From Megalobrama amblycephala (lineage: Eukaryota > Chordata > Actinopteri > Cypriniformes > Xenocyprididae): a stretch of 64,000 nt of DNA. Below the pieces are notes generated by a model, which saw only the letters and a program-made list of their open reading frames with translations, was not told the DNA's origin and did not search any database. Made by a program: the position numbers and the translations under genes. Below, piece after piece: positions 57,780 through 64,000 of this stretch. Position 1 is the first letter of the stretch, and every line of letters begins with the position of its first letter. The stretch spans positions 10,607,537 to 10,671,536 of the forward strand of contig NC_063049.1 of the NCBI RefSeq assembly GCF_018812025.1. Direction: 5' to 3'.

Positions 57780-58265
57780 GGGTCAACAGAGCGGGGATCC
57801 ATTTGCAGCTTTTATTAAGAGCAACCACAACAAGGCAAGGGCAGAGGCAGAGACGTAAACATGAACAGGCAGGGGTCGAAGCAGGCGGCAGGCAGACAGA
57901 GTTCAGTATACAGGCAAGGATCAGGCAGGCAGCAAACAAACACAGTCCAATAAACAGGCGAGGGTCAGAGCAGGCAGCAGAGAATCACACAGGGGTAAAC
58001 AGTCCAATCGGCACAGAAATAACAATCCACAAAAACGCTCAGAAAATATCACCAGGGCAAATCAAGACTTCACGATGTGTATGTGTGTGTGTGCTGCTTA
58101 CATAGCGTGTGAGTGTGATGTGGTGCAGGTGTGTGCACAATCAGTCCCAGGAATGAGGGCCTATGGGAAATGTAGTCCGAATGGTAAAGAGTCAGTATTC
58201 CGGTGAGGGCTCCCTCCCGGAAGGGGGAGGAAGAACAGACAGTATTGACTGACTTGACGACAAAT
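57780..58265. repeat. Interspersed repeat with 'caggcag' internal repeats
   Basis: Starts 'gcggggatccatttgcagc' and contains many 'acaggca(g)' words and a GT run near 58078. It ends around 'gagggctccctcccgga'. It resembles non-coding terminal sequence of fish retroelements. No paired end found. Confidence 0.4.
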
Positions 58266-58432
58266 GCTAGACTAAAACAGACTTATCCGCTCCTCAAATA
58301 CATAAAACATTAGCCTTTATAAAGCCTATAGAGTTTCTGGATTAAAGAAGTTATTAACAGTTTAATTTATCTGTGCTATCATGTGCCGATTCGGAAATAT
58401 TTCGGAGAAGCTTTAGGAATAATGTATCGTTT

Positions 58433-58434
<2 letters not shown>

Positions 58435-58464
<30 letters not shown>
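58435..58464. repeat. (AC)n microsatellite
   Basis: About 28 bases of AC repeat, roughly 300 bp upstream of the first kinase exon. Confidence 0.95.
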
Positions 58465-58468
<4 letters not shown>

Positions 58469-61039
58469 ATCATACATTGAAATAAAATTAACTTTATATG
58501 AATAAAATACAACTTCAAAACTTTCCGTGATTGACTTCCCTTTTCCGATGGACGGCAAATGACAGTAGGTAATTTGCCCTGCTATTTTAATTACATTAAT
58601 TCTTAAATTTCATTAAAATCAAATAACAGAATCCCAATAAAAATACATCTGAATTAGTCTATATTTTTAAACGAAGGGGTGTCAATTGCAATAAACTGTG
58701 AATTCATTAAATGATTGTAACTCAGTTTCTATGATGAATTAATTTGTATTTTGTATTGTTTTTATTGCAGTTTGTCGATGTCTCACAGGGGTGAAAGAGT
58801 AGGTGAGTGCTTTAGTTCATCATTTGTTTATGGTGTGTTATGGTATGATGTTGTACAATGATTTACTAAATAAATGTGAAGAAACTTGTGCGAGGGAACC
58901 CATTTGATCACCCAATTTTCCCAGCTAAGTAAGTGATCACAAGTATTTGATTCCTTGCATATGAAGTAAACTCTTAAATTTGAGTAACTGTAATACCATT
59001 TTGTAATTGACACTGACATTGATTATTGATTATTAATAAAACATGACTAACTATGTGATGTCTGAAATATTCCAGCCTCAGGCCGCTCCAGATCCAGGAG
59101 AGCTGCTTCCTCTCAGACGGCTGGTCAGGAGGTTTGGAGACCCGGTTCTGATGACTGCGTTCAGGATCCGCTGCCAGACCCGACCCAGACACTGAGCCAG
59201 GAGATATCTGGATATTTAACACCTCTGCCATCAGAGTTTTCTGTTTTTGTGTCCACAGGTCAGGACCACTGGAGGAGGAAGTGGCAGAGCGGCAGCCAGC
59301 AGAGCCCAGACGATGGACGTCCGTCCACTCCATTTAAAAGGCTTGATAAACGCTCTCACAGAGGTCAGAACAGGCTTTTATTAAACGAGTTATGGCTCAG
59401 TTAATAAATGATTTGTCATTGAAAAAATCACCGGACATCATGTCCACATAATGTCTGTCCCTCTCTGAGGACAATGTAGAGAGGCGGTCATGCAGAGAGT
59501 TGTTGAGCCTCAGCAGCAGAGGCTCGTAGAGTGTCATATGGAGGTGGAGTGGTGATGGATCAGATCGCACAAACCAACAGGGCAACCGGTGTTTGTCCAG
59601 GTCCAACAGCCTCGACGAGTGGATGTGCCCTCCGCTGCCGGGTCAAGTTCCTGTCGGGCCGCCAGAGACTTGGTCGATCTGCTCGGGGTGCCATGGAGGA
59701 GGCTTCTTCTGTGAACAAGAGCTCAACAGGTGAGACTGAAATAAGGTGGGCCGCTGTAACGTGTACAGATAGAGATTCTGCTGTTTCATGCATAAGACTG
59801 CTTCAAGTTTTTAACACCTTAATGTTTGGTCACATTTAGCTGAAACTGGACATTTTTCCATTACTTTGGATTTGTAACATTACAGATATAAGAATTTAAC
59901 AGTAAAATGTAAGGTATGTCATTATATCATTGTTTAATTTGAGGTCAGAGATGTTTCTAATAGTTGTTTTCAATAGTTTTTCTTCATTTCAGAAAAACCT
60001 ACAAAATGTCAGAAGAGGAAAGTATTTGGTTCTTTCTTCCGGAGGCTGTGGAAGGCTATGAAGAGTCCTTTCGGCTGCTGTTTCCACAGTAGTGCTGTGG
60101 ATGTTGTGGAGCCTTTTGTCCTTCCAGCAGATCTGGAGTCAGAGCCTGATCCTGAACCGTCACCTGCTCCAGATCGCTCCGCCGTCAAGACAAATAACGG
60201 TAAATCGACAGGCATTATTTCTCCAACATTATTTTAAAACTTTTGTCGTCTTGCTTTCCACTAAAAATATCTTAAGGCTTGTTTTCAGGGAATATTAATG
60301 TTATTTTCCCATATTAATATTATTTTCTCGACACAACTAGCACTGATACTTTTAAAATGAAACAAAGGATCTATCAAGCTCATATTTTTCTGTTTGTTTT
60401 CAGAGTCCTTTGAGTCTCTCTACAACGCGGGAGAGATGATTGGATCTGGAGGATTTGGCAGGGTGTTCGAGGAAACACACAGATTTGACACCAAAAAGGT
60501 AAATCTTACCGAACTGTACAAAGTGTTGCTCTTGCATGCATCAAAACATATTTAAAACATTTAACAGATGGTTTAATACTTGGATCAAGGTCAACTGCTT
60601 GAATACTTTTACTGTTATTGATTTTTTTTTTTTTTTTTTTCAGGTTGCATTCAAGCGGATTCGCAAGACTGACAACAATCGTTATCTTGATATTGTAAGT
60701 TGGCCAAAACCTGAATGTGTATTTAGTTGCTTAAGTGCAGATTACTGTAGTCAATACACCTGTAGGAAGCATTAGGTGTAAATGTAACAGACAAATAAGC
60801 CCAGAAACACCAAATGACCAAAAAGACTCTGTTGAACACATCTGAAAAGATCAAAGAAAAGTCAATTTAAAAATGATAAGTTTTCTGCAGATTTTTACCC
60901 AGCTAACCTTCTGTCTACTGCTTTTCTCTAGCCCGGGCATCCCAAGCCTCTCGTTACAGAAGTGGCGCTGCTGCTGATGATGAGGCGAGAACCCATCAGC
61001 CCCTACATCATACAACTATACGAGTGGTTTGAACATCCT

Positions 61040-61042
61040 TGA
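61040..61042 (+). other. In-frame TGA in the kinase gene
   Basis: In exon 7 the frame reads ...YEWFEHP, then TGA, then KFTLVMEFPEP. A C-to-T transition at a CGA codon, or a CAA/CGA-type change, would explain it. The codon after the conserved WFE.P position normally encodes an ordinary residue in this family. The frame is continuous on both sides, so it is a point nonsense change and not a frameshift. Confidence 0.88.
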
Positions 61043-61646
61043 AAATTCACTCTGGTCATGGAGTTCCCTGAACCCTGCGAGAGCTTGCTGGACTTCATCG
61101 TTCGTCATCCTCAACTGGACGAAACAACAGCGCGGGTCATCATGCCACAGGCTGTGCTGGCAGTACAACACTGCATTGAGCACGGCGTTTTTCACAATGA
61201 CGTCCATGCGCAGAACTTCCTGTTGAAGAAAAACACGTTAGAGCTCAAGCTGATAGACTTTGGCTGCGGTCAGCTGTTTAGCAGCGATGGCTACAAGAGG
61301 GACCTAGCCCGTGGTGAGCGTTTTGGGAGTGAATGTAGTGAGCTTACTGATTATTTGATGCTTTTAAAAAAGCTCAACAATGTCCAAATGTCTTTCTTAC
61401 AGGAATGCTGTATTACTGCCCACCTGAAGCCTTGACAGACCCTCGATTCCACGCCGTCCCAGCGAATGTCTGGTCTCTAGGAGTGTTGCTGTATGAGATG
61501 GTGAACGCATGTTCTCCTTTTCAGGATAGAGCGGAAATCACACGAGCCAAAGTCACATTTCAGAACTCCAGCTTATCCAAAGGTGAGGGAATAATATGGA
61601 GAACATTAAACACACACATAAAGCAAAAGGCTCTGCACAGAAACAG

Positions 61647-62112
61647 TTAAAGGTGAAGTATGTAAGATTTTTATATATAACTCAACGTATAGCGAGAGTT
61701 TAGGGGCGGGGTTACTGTAGCAGGCGGAGTCATGGGAAAAGATATTCAGCTTTAGTTACAGAAGTGAAAGCCAAAATTCGCTGCATTTATACCTTCAAAT
61801 ATTAAACGGGTCATGAACACGTCAAAGTGAACAAAGCATTGTGATGCTACGCACTACAAAGCATTTTTCAATACCATATAGCATCATCATGCTCCGGTTC
61901 AGAAAGACACATTTTCATAAAGACAAATACAACACAGAAGAAAGTATTCCTAATATGTTGGACCAGAAACTGCGTTTATGATGTCTGAGTTGGGGAAGAC
62001 AGACACGATGCACAAAAGGGACGTTTGCAAGGTTTTTTGAAAATATGTTTTTTTTTTAAATTCCGCTATAGGTGCCACTAATGTCACAGAAACCACATGC
62101 TTCACTTTTAAA
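61647..62112. mobile_element. MITE in the last kinase intron
   Basis: Ends are inverted: 'aaaggtgaagtatgtaag' on the left, and 'catgcttcacttttaa' on the right. TTAA is present at both borders (61647-61650 and 62109-62112). It fills most of the intron between exons 8 and 9 and leaves the splice sites untouched. Confidence 0.65.
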
Positions 62113-62399
62113 GTAAAGATAAGGAACATTTTACATTATATTATATGTTTACAGAATGCAGACATCTGATTAGCCAGTGCCTGACCCGGGATCCAACTAA
62201 ACGGCTGACGACAGAGCAGATGTTACAACACAAATGGATTCGAAATGATGTAGATTGGAGAAGTTCAGAAGATTCACTCGATCAGTGATTACAGGTGTGA
62301 GGAAGTGTAACAGACAGAGTAGATTATTATCATTTGCCTTCAATTCTGGATTGTTTCTAGTGCGATTTTCAGATTTGTCTTCATTGGAGTGTTCACATT

Positions 62400-62405
62400 A
62401 ATAAA
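62400..62405 (+). terminator. Polyadenylation signal for the kinase gene
   Basis: AATAAA lies 112 bases after the stop codon of the last exon, in otherwise non-coding sequence. This fits a short 3' untranslated region. Confidence 0.55.
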
Positions 62406-62765
62406 CAGGAAAATAACAGAGTCAGTGATGCAAACAGAATTCAGTTCTGTTGTGAATCAGTTCTAAATCATTCATGAGTTGACTTGTTAATTTAATCTTT
62501 GTATTGGATAGGAAGTAACAGACTTGCTGTACTCGGAGGAGGGCTTGAACTCGAGACTCGACTGAAGCCTGAAGTCCAACCCCAACCTGACAGGAACTCA
62601 CCAGAGACTCAGAGCCTGTCCACGTCTGAGCAAGAACATGAGAGATGACAAGACTGGAAAGAAGTCATCAAGTCATCACATCTATTTGCTTTGTTTTAAA
62701 AGTCAAGACAAGTCATCTTTGTTTATATAGAACTTTGAAGTAACTAGATACATGTAGCGGCATTA
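62406..62765. other. Downstream DNA, no gene recognised
   Basis: Between the kinase gene and the hAT remnant. A moderately GC-rich segment at 62520-62650 lacks a recognisable frame. Confidence 0.3.
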
Positions 62766-62771
62766 CGTAAT

Positions 62772-64000
62772 TTAATTACAAAATAAATGTAACTGTAAAC
62801 CATTGTTTTGGAGAAAGATTAACATATTTGCCTTTTTTGGCAGAAGACAGGACCTCTCCTGGCTTAATGTGTTCCCAGCAGTTGAAAACACCCTCTCACT
62901 AGGGGTGGAAGAGGCTTGAGCACAGAGGTAGACTGTTGCAATTTTTGTGAGAAGGGGCAAAATATCTCTCTTCTCCCACCATCACATCGCAGGATCTTCA
63001 GCCATAGGAATGGTAGACAGGCTTTTGTAGAGCTCAACCTCCAGGTCAACTCATTCGCTAAGGGTGAGGGCCGAGGTATCCTGTTGGATCGTAAACCTCA
63101 ATTTCCTGTCCTCCTCTGAGAACAGCTCCTCCAAGGCACTCCTTGTTTTGTACAATGGAGGAAACTGTTTCCTCCATTTCCTCACCTTTTCCTTCAGACT
63201 TCTCCTTTTGCTGGTGATCTGTCTGTCTGTTCCAGCCCTGTTATTGGTCCTGTCACATTGTCAACAGCTTTCTTCCTCAATCTGTCCCAAGTTGCATCAC
63301 TGACTGACCCCCCTTTAAATCTGGGGTCCAGTGCTGGGGCTTCATGCCGGAAGGCTTGAATGTCATCATTCTGATATCGCTGGGAGAGGTTCTCCCACAC
63401 CTTCTCTTTGATAGATGCCACAAACATTGTATCCTCATCCTTCACAGTAAAATGGTCTTCCATTTTTTGAAGGATGGGTAAGATCTGTCCACAGGTGGCA
63501 TTCTTCTCACATGACACACACAGTGTGGATGTATAGAGGATTCTAATGAGCTGGAAAACTCCTTATGGAAGTCCTCATCTTTCAGACGGTCCAGGTTGTC
63601 TTCTTTGGGCAATGCTTTTCACAGCTTGGATCGCTGAATACTGCTCCATGAATCTCTCTATCATTAGATAGAATCTCTCTATCTCTATCACTTGAATATT
63701 GAATTAAATTGCTAGATGCGTGAATTTCAAAAATAACATTTATAATAATAGATTGAACTGCCTAACCAAGGAGCTGCTGCTTTTACGTCAACACCGTTTC
63801 GACAGAGGATCTCTTGAACCACACGACCACTGCTCTGATTCGGGCTGCCCATTCATCAATGGATGCAATTAGATACATTTTCTGTGCTGCCAGAATCAAT
63901 GTATGTGCAAAACATCCTATTTTTAGGATCTGTAGCTTCTTGATGGCAATATCCATATTGCCAGCATTATCAACGGTTACAGCTACAATCTTGCTCGGCT
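62772..64000 (-). pseudogene. Decayed hAT (ZBED-like) transposase, runs off the end
   Basis: Minus-strand coding remnants follow the hAT order from the right edge leftward. The catalytic-domain segment with 'VTVDNAGNMDIAIKKL' and 'GCFAHTLILAAQKMY' lies at about 63840-63995. A middle segment with 'MEDHFTVKDED' and 'EAPALDPRFKGG' lies at 63194-63517. The C-terminal dimerisation domain 'SSTPSERVFSTAGNTLSQER' lies at 62800-62960. The blocks lie in different frames, with stops and indels between them (for example near 63060-63190 and 63540-63780, the latter including an AT-rich insert), so it is inactive. The N-terminal BED finger would lie beyond the window. No terminal inverted repeat was identified on the left side. 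Confidence 0.83.

Larger units (their letters stand above)
58771..62288 (+). pseudogene. PIM-like Ser/Thr kinase gene with premature stop
   Basis: Nine exons fit with GT/AG borders and matching phases: 58771-58802 (ATG at 58778), 59076-59363, 59610-59729, 59993-60199, 60404-60498, 60644-60694, 60932-61313, 61403-61582 and 62155-62288 (TGA). The total is 1482 bp. Residues 1 to about 230 form a non-catalytic, Ser/Pro/Arg-rich N-terminus. The kinase domain follows: glycine loop GSGGFG, ATP lysine in VAFKRI, hinge-side VMEFPEP, a catalytic loop reading HNDVHAQN instead of HRDxKxxN, DFG in LIDFGCGQ, YYCPPEAL in place of APE, NVWSLGVLLYEM, and a final QCLTRDPTKRL. This matches PIM-like kinases, a family hugely expanded in cyprinids. 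An in-frame TGA at 61040-61042 (codon 299) stops translation before the catalytic loop. Everything else is intact, so it is either a very young pseudogene, a null allele or a sequence error. Confidence 0.85.

Noticed and set aside
59397..59606. Minus-strand frame between kinase exons 2 and 3
   Set aside because: It overlaps the intron and exon 3 of the well-supported plus-strand gene and has no domain.
61040..61042. TGA read as selenocysteine
   Set aside because: PIM kinases are not selenoproteins and I saw no reason to expect a SECIS element; a nonsense change is simpler.

Overview
This window looks like a repeat-rich stretch of a ray-finned fish chromosome, most likely a cyprinid (zebrafish, carp or goldfish relative). 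The evidence is a spliced gene of the fish-expanded PIM-like kinase family, a Tf1/sushi-type chromodomain Gypsy element, a Pao/BEL element, 5S-rRNA-headed SINE sequence of the SINE3 kind, many AT-rich MITEs with TTA, TTAA or 8-bp target duplications, and long GT microsatellites. Nothing bacterial or plasmid-like is present. Clade and repeat-family names come from recognition of sequence features, not from a database search.

Layout. Positions 1 to about 25,000 are intergenic or intronic DNA. I see no convincing coding exon there. Identifiable items are a non-autonomous hAT element with an exact 8-bp duplication (1402-2415), several long-inverted-repeat elements (6543-7329, 8589-9419, 22058-22998), two Harbinger-like elements with 3-bp duplications (8565-9708, 10497-11419), and a 163-bp block shared almost perfectly by 13555-13717 and 22799-22961. 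A CpG-rich block near 25,120-25,520 holds a probable minus-strand first coding exon of a gene I do not recognise. Microsatellites cluster at 26.0-26.9 kb.

From 29.2 to 42.1 kb there is a stack of nested mobile elements. A decayed Pao/BEL pol (31.3-34.2 kb, resuming at 40.15-40.78 kb) is interrupted by a terminal-inverted-repeat element (34180-40146). That element in turn contains a nearly intact, young Gypsy chromovirus (34439-39597) whose LTRs differ at 3 of 456 positions. The BEL 3' LTR region carries its own small hAT-type MITE (41300-41674).

From 42.1 to 52.5 kb lies a tandem array of ten units of about 1.0-1.1 kb. Each unit is built from a 5S-rRNA-derived SINE on the minus strand plus a linker of roughly 0.5 kb with a variable T tract. 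The array shows long and short unit types and nested multi-unit duplications: in effect, a SINE that has become a satellite.

From 58.77 to 62.29 kb lies a nine-exon PIM-like serine/threonine kinase gene on the plus strand. All splice sites and phases agree (1482 bp, 494 codons including the stop), but an in-frame TGA at 61040-61042 truncates it before the catalytic loop. The window ends inside a decayed minus-strand hAT (ZBED-like) transposase. The mobile elements do not cooperate with the kinase; they are layered insertions whose order can be read from the junctions.
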